The notes under the pieces: generated by a model
Seen by the model: the letters and a program-made list of their open reading frames with translations, nothing else
Told to the model about the DNA's origin: nothing
The model's database searches: none
Shown here: piece by piece, positions 25,032 through 33,179 of the stretch
Layout: each line of letters begins with the position of its first letter
Numbering within the stretch: the stretch's first letter is position 1
Translations under genes and position numbers: made by a program
NCBI GenBank assembly: GCA_017694565.1
Contig: JADIMR010000003.1
Span: 1-41,055, forward strand
Direction of reading: 5' to 3'
Origin: Candidatus Enterocola intestinipullorum
Lineage (GTDB): Bacteria; Bacteroidota; Bacteroidia; Bacteroidales; Paludibacteraceae
DNA length: 41,055 nt

Positions 25032-25065
25032 CCGAAACCGCAAGTTATTGAAAAACATCATAGCC

Positions 25066-26685
25066 ATGGATTCATTCAAGTACGAACCGATGTTCCAGCT
25101 CGGGGAAGACAAAACCGAGTATTACCTGCTTACGAAAGATTACGTATCGGTAAGCGAATTCGAAGGCAAACCGATTCTTAAAGTAGAAAAAGAAGGTTTG
25201 ACCTTGATGGCACAAACAGCATTCAGGGATGTTTCATTCCTGCTGCGCAGAAGCCATAACGAGCAAGTAGCGAAAATCTTGTCCGACCCCGAAGCCTCGG
25301 ATAACGACAAATACGTCGCCCTGACATTCCTGCGCAATGCGGAGGTAGCGGCAAAAGGGAACCTGCCATTCTGCCAGGATACAGGCACGGCCATAATCCA
25401 CGGCGAAAAAGGCCAGCAGGTCTGGACGGGCTACTGCGACGAAGAAGCCCTGTCCTTAGGCGTATACAACACCTATACGAAAGAAAACCTGCGTTATTCG
25501 CAAAACGCCCCCCTAAGCATGTACGAAGAGGTCAATACCAAATGCAATCTTCCCGCACAGATAGACTTGGAAGCCACGGAAGGCATGGAGTACGACTTCT
25601 TGTGCGTTACAAAAGGCGGCGGTTCGGCAAACAAGACTTATCTGTACCAGGAAACCAAGGCGATACTCAATCCCGAAACCCTTGTTCCTTTCCTCGTGGA
25701 AAAGATGAAGACATTGGGAACGGCAGCATGTCCGCCATATCACATAGCTTTTGTAATAGGCGGCACTTCGGCCGAAAAGAACCTGCTCACCGTAAAACTC
25801 GCTTCAACCCACTACTACGACGGGCTGCCCACATCCGGCAATGAATACGGACGAGCTTTCCGCGACGTGGAATTGGAAAAGAAAGTATTGGAAGAAGCCC
25901 ACAAAATAGGTTTGGGAGCGCAATTCGGCGGCAAATATTACGCCCACGACGTGCGCATCGTCCGTTTGCCGCGCCACGGAGCTTCCTGCCCCGTCGGGTT
26001 GGGAGTAAGCTGCTCGGCCGACCGCAATATCAAGTGCAAGATAAACAAGGACGGCATCTGGATAGAAAAACTGGATGACAACCCCGGAGAACTCATCCCG
26101 GAAGAATTGCGCAAGGCGGGCGAGGGCAATGCGGTAAAAATAAACCTCGACCAACCTATGTCCGAAATACTTAAAGAATTGGACAAATATCCTGTCGCTA
26201 CCCGTTTGTCCTTAAACGGCACGATTATAGTGGGACGCGACATCGCCCATGCAAAACTCAAAGAACGCTTGGACAGAGGAGAAGACCTGCCCCAATATAT
26301 CAAAGACCACCCGATTTATTATGCCGGTCCGGCGAAGACGCCAGCCGGGATGGCTTGCGGTTCGATGGGCCCGACTACGGCGGGACGCATGGATCCCTAC
26401 GTGGACCTGTTCCAGTCGCACGGCGGCAGCATGATAATGTTGGCAAAAGGCAACCGAAGCCAACAAGTAACCGATGCTTGCAAGAAGCACGGCGGTTTCT
26501 ACTTGGGTTCAATCGGAGGCCCGGCGGCGATTCTTGCACAAAACAACATCAAGAGCATCAAATGTTTGGAATATCCCGAATTAGGCATGGAAGCCATTTG
26601 GGAAATAAAGGTGGAAGACTTCCCCGCATTTATCTTGGTGGACAACAAAGGCAACGACTTCTTCAAACAGATAGGCAAGAAGTAG
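25066..26685 (+). CDS. Fumarate hydratase class I (single-chain, Fe-S)
   Basis: 539 aa. It interconverts fumarate and malate using a [4Fe-4S] cluster. In Bacteroidota this reaction is used both in the TCA branch and in fumarate respiration. Alpha and beta parts are fused in one chain: N-terminal [20 protein letters not shown] (cluster Cys), [37 protein letters not shown] and C-terminal [40 protein letters not shown]. The ATG at 25066 ([20 protein letters not shown]) is preferred over one at 24979 because it follows the -7 box. A strong terminator follows. Confidence 0.93.
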   Translation: MDSFKYEPMFQLGEDKTEYYLLTKDYVSVSEFEGKPILKVEKEGLTLMAQTAFRDVSFLLRRSHNEQVAKILSDPEASDNDKYVALTFLRNAEVAAKGNLPFCQDTGTAIIHGEKGQQVWTGYCDEEALSLGVYNTYTKENLRYSQNAPLSMYEEVNTKCNLPAQIDLEATEGMEYDFLCVTKGGGSANKTYLYQETKAILNPETLVPFLVEKMKTLGTAACPPYHIAFVIGGTSAEKNLLTVKLASTHYYDGLPTSGNEYGRAFRDVELEKKVLEEAHKIGLGAQFGGKYYAHDVRIVRLPRHGASCPVGLGVSCSADRNIKCKINKDGIWIEKLDDNPGELIPEELRKAGEGNAVKINLDQPMSEILKELDKYPVATRLSLNGTIIVGRDIAHAKLKERLDRGEDLPQYIKDHPIYYAGPAKTPAGMACGSMGPTTAGRMDPYVDLFQSHGGSMIMLAKGNRSQQVTDACKKHGGFYLGSIGGPAAILAQNNIKSIKCLEYPELGMEAIWEIKVEDFPAFILVDNKGNDFFKQIGKK

Positions 26686-26708
26686 GGCCGGGACAACACA
26701 ACAAAAAA

Positions 26709-26738
26709 CAAGCGGAACGGGAAATCCCGTTCCGCTTG
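26709..26738 (+). terminator. Terminator of fumarase gene
   Basis: Perfect 14-bp stem (26709-26722 with 26725-26738) with a 2-base centre, A-run before and T-run after. It is 23 bp beyond the fumarase stop and could also serve the convergent xerD transcript. Confidence 0.85.
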
Positions 26739-26828
26739 TTTTTGTTGTCCGGCCGCCATTGCCGTTTTATCCTATACCTCCATAAATAAAACAACCACGG
26801 CATACGTTCTGCCGCGTCCGGCTTACCG

Positions 26829-27725
26829 CTACCCCGTACCCATACGGAATCTCGGGTGGAAATCTTGAAGCGATTCCCGCAACATCTGCATATTGACGTG
26901 GGCGTAGATTTCGGTCGTAAGTATGCTTTCGTGGCCGAGCATCTCCTGGATGACCCTCAAATCCGCACCGCCCTCCAAAAGGTGTGTAGCGAAAGAATGC
27001 CTCAGCGTATGCGGGCTCAACGGCGTTGTAACGCCGGCTGCGGCGGCATACTCTTTCAGGAACATGAACACCATCTGTCGGCTCAACTTTCCGCCCCGGC
27101 GGTTAAGAAAGAGTATGTCCGCCGCTTCGCGTTTCGGCTCCATGTTTTTGCGCCACGGCAGATAATTATCGATATAATGCAACGCGGTGTCCGATATGGG
27201 TACCAAACGTTGCTTGCCCCCCTTGCCTGTTACACGGATATAATGTTCCGGCGCAAAAACATCGGACATCTTCAAACCCACCAACTCCGAAACGCGGAGC
27301 CCGCAGCTGTACGCCGTTTCTATCATTGCAAGGTTGCGCACTCCGTCGGGGCGCGACAAATCAATGGCATTCTCTATGCTGTCTATTTCCTCCAAACTCA
27401 AAACCTCCGGCAACTTGCGTCCGACTTTCGGCATGTCGATCAACTCCGCCGGATTATCAGTAATGAGGTTTTCCAATATGGCAAAACGGTAAAAAGCCCT
27501 TATCGAGGACAGAATCCTCGCTTGTGACCGGGCAGAAATACCCAATTCCGACAATTCTTCAAACATGCCGAGTATGTCATCCTGTCGGGCATCGAGCAAG
27601 TCCGCGCCCCGTTGTTGCAAGAAATCCTGCAACTTTCCCGCATCGGAGACATACGCCGCTATGGTGTTGTCCGACATGGATTTTTCCAAAAGCAGATATT
27701 GTCTGAATCGTTGAAGAATGAGCAT
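26829..27725 (-). CDS. xerD: Site-specific tyrosine recombinase XerD
   Basis: 298 aa. With XerC it resolves chromosome dimers at dif. The N-terminal SAM-like domain (MLILQRFRQYLLLEKSMSDN, TIAAYVSDAGKL) precedes the catalytic domain with Arg144 (CGLRVSEL), Lys168 (TGKGGKQR), His239 and Arg242 (HTLRHSFATH), His265 (LGHESI) and Tyr274 (TTEIYAHV). It is the standard length and no mobile element surrounds it, so it is a housekeeping recombinase, not an integrase. The open frame continues to a GTG at 27767, but that part is encoded by repeat island D; the ATG at 27723-27725 matches XerD proteins. Confidence 0.9.
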   Translation of the reverse strand: MLILQRFRQYLLLEKSMSDNTIAAYVSDAGKLQDFLQQRGADLLDARQDDILGMFEELSELGISARSQARILSSIRAFYRFAILENLITDNPAELIDMPKVGRKLPEVLSLEEIDSIENAIDLSRPDGVRNLAMIETAYSCGLRVSELVGLKMSDVFAPEHYIRVTGKGGKQRLVPISDTALHYIDNYLPWRKNMEPKREAADILFLNRRGGKLSRQMVFMFLKEYAAAAGVTTPLSPHTLRHSFATHLLEGGADLRVIQEMLGHESILTTEIYAHVNMQMLRESLQDFHPRFRMGTG

Positions 27726-27750
27726 CGCCAACAACTGAGGTGCATACCGT

Positions 27751-27800
27751 AACTTTTCACTATTCACTATCCACTGCCGCGAAGCGGCTAACTATCCACT
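27751..27800. repeat. Short hairpin-word island D
   Basis: Sits between the acyltransferase stop and xerD. It holds CACTATTCACTATCCACT, the hairpin TGCCGCGAAGCGGC and AACTATCCACT, the same order of words as the right part of island C and (inverted) island F. Confidence 0.75.
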
Positions 27801-28950
27801 AAATCAGTTGCGAACGCAACTGATTTATGGCGGGGTTCGCATACATGTGCAGGATTTTGTCGCGCAGGAACGCTTCGTCCTTGCCCGGCAGGTTCACCAT
27901 TGCCACCCGGCTTGACACATAACGTTCGAATGCCTGCACGTCCTTTGCCTCGTACTTGCCGGCAAAACGGTTTTCTCGCATAAGCAAATCAGCCGCGACA
28001 TAATTGTTGGGATACAGTATGTAATTGGCATGGATAGCCTTGTCCACCGCCTCTGCCACGTATGTGAACCTGTCCTGCCGAGGCATATCGTCGATGTCGG
28101 CGGAAAATTCCAGCTGCGGGGCTATCACGAAAGACACCCTGCCTTTCATCCCGAGAATCCCGGTCTGCATACTCAGCAAATCGTCTGCCGGGGTCTTCTT
28201 GAATCCCGGGTTGTCCCGTTTTTGCTGCAACTCCTTGGCTTTAAGATAGTCGCATGGGTCATATTCATAATTGATGGCTACGGGTAAAATTCCGAGGCTG
28301 TTCATGGATTCGGCAAAACTTGCGCAATCCGACGACATGTCCAACATTTTTATGACCGAATGCTGCGTTCGGTCGTCGGAATCCTTTGCCCGCCCCTCAC
28401 GTTGGGCAAGCCATACCGATTCCTTGTTATGGCACACGACGTAACGGATGTAACGGGACAATTGTTTGGATATAAGCAGTTGCTCCTTAATGCCGCCATC
28501 GCGTTTCACTATGAAACTCTTGTTTACCCGCACGAGTTTTTCTATCCACGGATAAATCAAAAGATTATTGCCTATGCCTATTTGCGTCGTATCGAAGCCT
28601 TTGAAAAACAGATGCTCGTTCAAAAACGCCGAATCCAGAACGATATCCCTGTGGTTCGACATGAAAATATGTCCGCTGCCGGGATTTATGTTCCCACAGC
28701 CGTAAAGATTGACGCTTTTGCAGGTTTTATACTCCAAGGCTGTAAGCAACACCACTATCACTTCGCGCTGGAAGTCGGTAATGGTGGACATCTTGGGCAG
28801 GTTCTTTATGAAATATTCCGCGTTGTCGTCTCCCAACAACATGCGCAGTATCGGCACTATTTGAGGCTGTTGCAATATTTCCGATACCGTGGAGGATGTT
28901 TCTTCATCGTAAAACGCCCTTATGTCGTCAAATTCGGCTGGAACTTTCAT
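27799..28950 (-). CDS. PlsB-like glycerolipid acyltransferase
   Basis: 383 aa. It probably transfers acyl chains in phospholipid synthesis at the inner membrane. The acyltransferase box HxxxxD is in FMSNHRDIVLDSAFLNE. A second block lies near SFIVKRDGGIKEQLL and a third in WLAQREGRAKDSDDRTQ, as in the PlsB/C family (motifs I-III). The N-terminus reads MKVPAEFDDIRAFYDEETS. Upstream in-frame starts at 28974 and 29052 exist; 28950 is chosen because a hairpin at 28975-29007 abuts the 28974 ATG. The last codons and stop form one arm of an inverted repeat at the edge of island D. Substrate is inferred only from the family. Confidence 0.8.
   Translation of the reverse strand: MKVPAEFDDIRAFYDEETSSTVSEILQQPQIVPILRMLLGDDNAEYFIKNLPKMSTITDFQREVIVVLLTALEYKTCKSVNLYGCGNINPGSGHIFMSNHRDIVLDSAFLNEHLFFKGFDTTQIGIGNNLLIYPWIEKLVRVNKSFIVKRDGGIKEQLLISKQLSRYIRYVVCHNKESVWLAQREGRAKDSDDRTQHSVIKMLDMSSDCASFAESMNSLGILPVAINYEYDPCDYLKAKELQQKRDNPGFKKTPADDLLSMQTGILGMKGRVSFVIAPQLEFSADIDDMPRQDRFTYVAEAVDKAIHANYILYPNNYVAADLLMRENRFAGKYEAKDVQAFERYVSSRVAMVNLPGKDEAFLRDKILHMYANPAINQLRSQLI
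27800..27827 (-). terminator. Hairpin formed by the end of the acyltransferase gene
   Basis: A 13-bp stem with an AA centre in which the right arm is coding sequence (..NQLRSQLI) and the left arm contains the stop codon. It may work as a terminator, though no U-run follows; the island D words follow instead. Confidence 0.45.
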
Positions 28951-28974
28951 GGTAAAAAATCTATGGTTGGACAT

Positions 28975-29007
28975 GTTGCCGGGTGGACGGATTTGACATC
29001 CGGCAAC
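28975..29007 (-). promoter_or_regulatory. 5' leader hairpin of the acyltransferase gene
   Basis: GTTGCCGG (29000-29007) pairs with CCGGCAAC (28975-28982). A TACCTTTA box at 29020-29027 on minus would start transcription near 29013, so this hairpin would lie at the very 5' end of the mRNA, just before the coding region. It could stabilise the message or limit ribosome access. Confidence 0.4.
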
Positions 29008-29222
29008 CTTATTACCTTGTAAAGGTAAAATAAATTTACCAAATAAAACCAACTTCCCGCGCAGGAAAATGCACCTGCCCCGGGTTATATGTTTGCAGGC
29101 GGCATATATTGATCTCCGGATCGGACCGGTAAAGAATCCGATCCTGTTTGAATGATTTTCAATCCTTGAATAAAACGGACAAGGGAATTGCGTAAATTTA
29201 CAAACCGTAAAGGACTACATAC

Positions 29223-29711
29223 ATGGCAATAGAAATAGAACACAAATTCGCCGTGGACACTGCAAAATGGCAACGTCCGCAAAACGGATGCAAGATGGTA
29301 CAAGGCTATCTTTGCAACGACAATTGCACAATAAGAGTACGGATTGCCGACGACAAGGCTTTTCTCACCATAAAAAGCCACAGTTCAGGAATTTCACGCG
29401 AAGAGTATGAATATGGGATACCCGTGGAAGATGCGCGCAATTTATTGAAAATGAGCCTGTGGCCGCCGGTGGAAAAAACACGGTACATAGAGATATTCCA
29501 CGGCAAACGCTGGGAAATAGACGTGTTCGAGGGAACCAATGCCGGATTGGTGATGGCGGAAATCGAACTTTCAAGCGAAGACGAGACTTTCGACCTGCCG
29601 CCTTGGGCCGGGGACAAACTCAGCGGGGACAAGCGGTATTCCAATTCGTACCTGTCGCAACACCCCTACGGCACTTGGGGCAAGGAAAATCCGTCCAACA
29701 ACCTCACATAG
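29223..29711 (+). CDS. CYTH domain protein (triphosphate-tunnel family)
   Basis: 162 aa. The family binds and hydrolyses inorganic triphosphate or related polyphosphates. The ExExK signature is EIEHKF at residues 3-8. Other tunnel-strand motifs are IRVRIADDKAFLTIK (Arg and Lys pairs), YEYGIP, KTRYIEI, WEIDVFEG and VMAEIELSSEDE. The length is right for a bacterial CYTH protein without a CHAD domain. Physiological substrate is unknown. The 3' end overlaps the convergent argE-like gene by 46 bp. Confidence 0.87.
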   Translation: MAIEIEHKFAVDTAKWQRPQNGCKMVQGYLCNDNCTIRVRIADDKAFLTIKSHSSGISREEYEYGIPVEDARNLLKMSLWPPVEKTRYIEIFHGKRWEIDVFEGTNAGLVMAEIELSSEDETFDLPPWAGDKLSGDKRYSNSYLSQHPYGTWGKENPSNNLT

Positions 29712-30721
29712 GTGTCCACCGCGTTTTCGATTTCCGAAACATATATATACTCATCGGCGGTATGGGAACGGGCGGAATCTCCCGGTCCGATTTTCACTGA
29801 CGTGAAAGGCATCAATGCCTGGTCGGACATTGTGGACGAACCGAATATTTTGCCTATTCCCGATTGCAAATATCTTTGCACGAATGGATGTCCGATGTCT
29901 ATGCCGGACGGCTTCAACCTCATCGAACGCGGTATGGCACCGGCTTTTATGTTCGCCCTGACAGTATCCAGCACCTGCTGGTGGGTATAGCACTCGTTCA
30001 AACGTATATCCACCACAAACCCGCATTTGTCGGGTACCACATTGTGCTGGCGGCCGGCGTTTATCATGGTAACCGTCATTTTCACCCCCCCGAGCATTGG
30101 CGAGACTTTCTCGAAACGGTAATCGCGGAACCATTGTATGTCGGGCAATGCCTCGTATATGGCATTGACACCCTCTTCGCGGGCGGCATGCCCCGAGACT
30201 CCGCCGGAAGTACAATCCAACACCATCAACCCGCGCTCGGCGACAGCCAAGTCCATTCCCGTCGGTTCGCCCACGATGGCCAAATCCACGTATGGCAATA
30301 TTTTGGACAAGGCTTCCATTCCTTGCGTACCGGACACTTCCTCCTCGCAACTGAATGCAATTATCAGGTTATATGCTTGAGACCTGGTGCGCAGGCTATC
30401 GAAAGCCGCCAACAACGACACCACCGACGCATGTGCGTCGTTCGCACCGAGAGCTTGGATTTTCCCGTCCTTTTCCACGGCCTCGAACGGATTCGATGTC
30501 CAAGCGTCAGACGGTTTCACCGTATCTATGTGCGAATTGAGCATTATCGTCGGTTTGGAAGCATCATGCTGCCATGCTTCACACCATATATTGTTGCCGT
30601 ACCGGTTCGGGGACAACCCTTCTTCTTCCAAAAAGCGGCATAGGAAAGTAGCTTTCGCATCCTCGTCGCGGCTTAATGACGGGATGGAAACAAGTTGTTT
30701 TAAAAGTTTTACAGGATCCAT
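29666..30721 (-). CDS. M20 family N-acyl-amino-acid deacetylase, ArgE-like
   Basis: 351 aa. M20 metallohydrolase with metal ligands His64 and Asp66 in LNSHIDTV, Asp95 in GANDAHAS and catalytic Glu126/Glu127 in SCEEEVSGTQ, plus a dimerisation domain (ERGLMVLDCTSGGVSGHAA). It is next to argB (16 bp downstream of it), which points to arginine synthesis. Bacteroides are known to use N-succinylated intermediates with a succinyl-ornithine transcarbamylase and deacylate citrulline, so the substrate may be N-succinyl- or N-acetyl-citrulline/ornithine. This last step is inference from the phylum and neighbour. Confidence 0.82.
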   Translation of the reverse strand: MDPVKLLKQLVSIPSLSRDEDAKATFLCRFLEEEGLSPNRYGNNIWCEAWQHDASKPTIMLNSHIDTVKPSDAWTSNPFEAVEKDGKIQALGANDAHASVVSLLAAFDSLRTRSQAYNLIIAFSCEEEVSGTQGMEALSKILPYVDLAIVGEPTGMDLAVAERGLMVLDCTSGGVSGHAAREEGVNAIYEALPDIQWFRDYRFEKVSPMLGGVKMTVTMINAGRQHNVVPDKCGFVVDIRLNECYTHQQVLDTVRANIKAGAIPRSMRLKPSGIDIGHPFVQRYLQSGIGKIFGSSTMSDQALMPFTSVKIGPGDSARSHTADEYIYVSEIENAVDTYVRLLDGFSLPQVP

Positions 30722-30737
30722 CTCTGCTATTTAACCT

Positions 30738-31511
30738 TTATCCGCCGACCACCGTTCCCCGGTTGAGCGCGACTTCCGCCGCATTGCAAATCACGACTTT
30801 TTTAACACCTGCATTTATGGCGGCAAAAGCATTTTCCAACTTGGGAATCATGCCGCCCCGTATTACCCCGCTTTGCTTGTATTCCTCGAACAGCGAAGGC
30901 GTTATGCTTTCTATCACGCTGTCGTCGTCGTCCTCGTCGCGCAGGACGCCCCGTTTCTCGAAACAGAAAGTAAGCGTGGTATCAAAAAAGCCCGACATCG
31001 CCTTGGCTATTTCTCCCGCCATAGTATCGGCATTGGTGTTCAACAACCCGTCGGTAAAAGAAAAGCTAAGCGGAGCCATGACAGGAACGACATCCCCGTT
31101 TATGAGCTTTGCAAGTTCCGCCCCGTTCACCTTCTTCACGTCGCCTACGAAACCGTAATCTATTCCGTTTTTAAGCGGACGTTTGTCGCTTACGACAGAT
31201 GCAAGGTCTGCTCCGCACAAGCCCAAGGCATTTACTCCACGCTTCTGCAAGCCGGCAACCACGTTCTTGTTCACCAACCCGGCGTAAACCATGGTTACTA
31301 CTTTCAATGTTTCCGCGTCGGTTATCCTGCGACCGTCCACCATGCGGCTTTCGATACCCAGCAAAGTGGCAAGCCTTGTGGCCGACCTGCCGCCGCCATG
31401 CACCAACAGTTTGCGTCCTTCCATCCCGGCAAAATCATCCAACAGCCGTTCAAGCGAAGCCTGTTCTTCCACTACTTTGCCACCTACTTTTATTACGGTC
31501 AGTTTTTCCAT
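30738..31511 (-). CDS. argB: Acetylglutamate kinase (possibly N-succinylglutamate kinase)
   Basis: 257 aa, exactly the usual length. Amino-acid kinase fold: IKVGGKVVEEQ near the N-terminus, VHGGGRSATRLATLLG, ESRMVDGRRITDAETLKVV (substrate Arg), NTNADTMAGEIAKAM and a C-terminal RGGMIPKLENAFAAINAGVK. It phosphorylates the gamma-carboxyl of the N-acylated glutamate, step 2 of arginine synthesis. Three in-frame ATGs exist; the last, at 31509-31511, gives the canonical MEKLTVIKVGGK. Its end is 16 bp before the argE-like start, so they form one operon. Confidence 0.93.
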   Translation of the reverse strand: MEKLTVIKVGGKVVEEQASLERLLDDFAGMEGRKLLVHGGGRSATRLATLLGIESRMVDGRRITDAETLKVVTMVYAGLVNKNVVAGLQKRGVNALGLCGADLASVVSDKRPLKNGIDYGFVGDVKKVNGAELAKLINGDVVPVMAPLSFSFTDGLLNTNADTMAGEIAKAMSGFFDTTLTFCFEKRGVLRDEDDDDSVIESITPSLFEEYKQSGVIRGGMIPKLENAFAAINAGVKKVVICNAAEVALNRGTVVGG

Positions 31512-31574
31512 ATCGACATTTTTTTCATATTTACCTTGCATATTCAAGAATTACACGGCAAGCGACACGCAGCG

Positions 31575-32111
31575 TCATATCCTGCCACAAAAACATTTGA
31601 AAAATTCCCATAAAGCTATCCCCGTCGCGACCGAGACATTCAGGGAATGCTTGGTCCCCGCCTGCGGTATTTCGAGACATACGTCGCACTCATCGACAAG
31701 CCGCTGGTCCACCCCGTGCACTTCATTGCCTATCACCAATGCGTATTTTACCGAAGTATCCGGCTGCCAGGCATCCAACATGACACTGCCTTCCGCCTGC
31801 TCCAAGGCCGCAAGCACGAACCCCTCATCCTTTAAATTCCTGGCCGCATCCATGGAATCCGCAAAATATTGCCAAGCCACGCTGTCTTCCGCTCCGAGTG
31901 CTGTTTTATGTATCTCGGCCGACGGCGGAGTGCCGGTAATACCGCAAAGGCAAAGTTTTTCAATCCTGAAAGCATCGGCAGTGCGGAACACCGCTCCTAT
32001 GTTGTGTAGGCTTCTGACATTGTCGAGCAACACCGCGACCGGCAATTTGGACGCTTCCTTGAACTGCCCCACGCTCAACCTGTGCATTTCGGTTATTTCA
32101 AGTTTTCTCAT
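31575..32111 (-). CDS. TrmH/SpoU-family RNA 2'-O-methyltransferase
   Basis: 178 aa. A SPOUT methyltransferase with the trefoil knot motifs: motif 1 LDNVRSLHNIGAVFRTADAF (Asn and Arg for catalysis), motif 2 ALVIGNEVHGV and motif 3 CLEIPQAGTKHSLNVSVATG. It modifies a ribose in tRNA or rRNA; the target is not readable. The ATG at 32109-32111 begins MRKLEITEMHRL, as in other Bacteroidota copies. The promoter box at 32136-32143 lies in one arm of a 48-bp palindrome. It is 63 bp before argB and may be co-transcribed. Confidence 0.88.
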   Translation of the reverse strand: MRKLEITEMHRLSVGQFKEASKLPVAVLLDNVRSLHNIGAVFRTADAFRIEKLCLCGITGTPPSAEIHKTALGAEDSVAWQYFADSMDAARNLKDEGFVLAALEQAEGSVMLDAWQPDTSVKYALVIGNEVHGVDQRLVDECDVCLEIPQAGTKHSLNVSVATGIALWEFFKCFCGRI

Positions 32112-32134
32112 AAACAAGCCACGAGGATAGATAT

Positions 32135-32182
32135 GCAAAGGTAACAAATTAGCGGATTAATCCGCTAATTTGTTACCTTTGC
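32135..32182. repeat. Perfect 48-bp palindrome carrying divergent -7 boxes
   Basis: Bases 32135-32158 and 32159-32182 are exact reverse complements with no central gap. Each arm ends in TACCTTTGC facing outward: TACCTTTG on minus at 32136-32143 (for the TrmH gene) and on plus at 32174-32181. No TTTG is present at -33 for either. The ends GGTAA..AATTAGC resemble those of the inverted repeat at 40506-40552. Confidence 0.85.
32136..32143 (-). promoter_or_regulatory. Candidate -7 element for the TrmH-argB-argE transcript
   Basis: TACCTTTG on minus, full consensus, 25 bp upstream of the TrmH ATG, within the left arm of the palindrome. Confidence 0.45.
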
Positions 32183-32450
32183 TTTGAGCTTGCGGAGCAA
32201 GCTCAAAGCATTGTCTTATCCCCATGACTTTGGCCTGCAAGGTCAAAATCCTGCTCCCGGATGGAGGCGGGCTGCGCCCGCCCTACCTTGTCTAATCCCC
32301 CGTGCAAATCGCTGTGCGATTTGCACCGCCCCCAGAGGGGGCAGGCTTCCTTGAACCTCGTGCTTTCGCTAAAAAGTGCCACTCTCGACTGCCCACTGGG
32401 ACCTGCAACCTGAAAAACCAATCGCCAACCACTGTCCTCTATCCACTAAA
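32183..32450. repeat. Intergenic hairpin-mosaic island E
   Basis: This directly follows the palindrome. It has a 13-bp hairpin (32181-32193 with 32197-32209), then TTGTCTTATCCCC (32211-32223) with a degenerate stem and GGCGGGCTGCGCCCGCC, then TTGTCTAATCCCCC with a perfect 11-bp stem (32302-32312 with 32316-32326) and CGCCCCCAGAGGGGGC (32327-32342). Then comes CTTCCTTGAACCTCGTGCTT, shared with C and F, and ACCTGCAACCTGAAA and TATCCACTAAAC words. No gene is supported between the divergent TrmH and DUF4271 genes. Confidence 0.8.
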
Positions 32451-32454
32451 CAAC

Positions 32455-32462
32455 TATCTTTG
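32455..32462 (+). promoter_or_regulatory. Candidate -7 element 8 bp before the DUF4271 start
   Basis: TATCTTTG, full match, immediately upstream of the ATG at 32471. The mRNA would be leaderless or nearly so. Confidence 0.45.
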
Positions 32463-32470
32463 CATGGAAA

Positions 32471-33160
32471 ATGAACTGTTTTGCGGACATATTGTCGCAG
32501 GCCGTTTTCAACGGCATTGAACGGGAGAACGGGGGACTCATAAACGACACCGTCGCGCTCTGCATCCTTTTGTCCCTGTGCGGCGGCATCCTGATATGGA
32601 CACGGCTGTTCCAAGGACGGGGCAAAGCCCTCAATAAATTGGACGGCTACATATCCGGGCAAAGGAATTTTTCCCTTGAATGGGACTTGTCGGCCGCATA
32701 CTTCGCCTTTTTGGGATTATGCGGATACTCGTTGTTTTTCACAACTTGCTTTTCGGGGGCAGGAAATTATTCCGGACTATGGAAAACCGCAGCCGCCATA
32801 TCGGCTTTCTTTTTGGCCAAACTGGCGATAACGCATCTATATACAAAAACATTTTTTAAAAATTCGCGCAGCTCCGCCACCCGTATACAGACCTTGTATT
32901 TCGCATCCGGCGGGATTTCCGCCCTTGCAGCGTTCCTACTGTCCAACTACTCCCCGTTCGACTTGGATTCCGCATACATAGCATTGTTCTGCATATTCCA
33001 GGCTGCATTGGCTATCGTCGCATTTGCAATAACATACATCAAATTTTTCGCAACGGCACGGTTGGGTTTCGAGTATATTTTGTACCTTTGCACCCTCGAA
33101 GTACTGCCTATGATAGTACTGCTGCAAATGCTTAAACGGATACTGATATTCACCCACTGA
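32471..33160 (+). CDS. DUF4271 membrane protein
   Basis: 229 aa, with six predicted membrane helices at about 27-45, 75-92, 104-121, 140-157, 168-190 and 200-222. The gene lies 19 bp before hemD. Members of DUF4271 are typically found upstream of hemD in Bacteroidota, which supports the call. Function is unknown; association with envelope or haem-related processes is only suggested by position. The start at 32471 (MNCFADILSQAVFNG) is the first ATG in frame; another ATG at 32464 is out of frame. Confidence 0.82.
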   Translation: MNCFADILSQAVFNGIERENGGLINDTVALCILLSLCGGILIWTRLFQGRGKALNKLDGYISGQRNFSLEWDLSAAYFAFLGLCGYSLFFTTCFSGAGNYSGLWKTAAAISAFFLAKLAITHLYTKTFFKNSRSSATRIQTLYFASGGISALAAFLLSNYSPFDLDSAYIALFCIFQAALAIVAFAITYIKFFATARLGFEYILYLCTLEVLPMIVLLQMLKRILIFTH

Positions 33161-33179
33161 AACCATACGGAATAATAGT

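Larger units (their letters stand above)
24718..25065. other. Divergent intergenic region acyl-CoA ligase / fumarase
   Basis: 348 bp. Holds the ligase promoter (24805-24834, minus), a symmetrical -7 element (24948-24966), the fumarase-proximal -7 box (25024-25031) and a small inverted repeat around TTCGG...CCGAA near 24988-25010. No gene. Confidence 0.5.

Noticed and set aside
26829..27725. Tyrosine recombinase as a mark of an integrated element
   Set aside because: The protein has standard XerD length and motifs, sits among housekeeping genes, and no attachment repeats or cargo are visible.
27726..27767. Longer N-terminus for XerD (GTG start)
   Set aside because: The extension is encoded by the island D repeat and is not found in XerD proteins.
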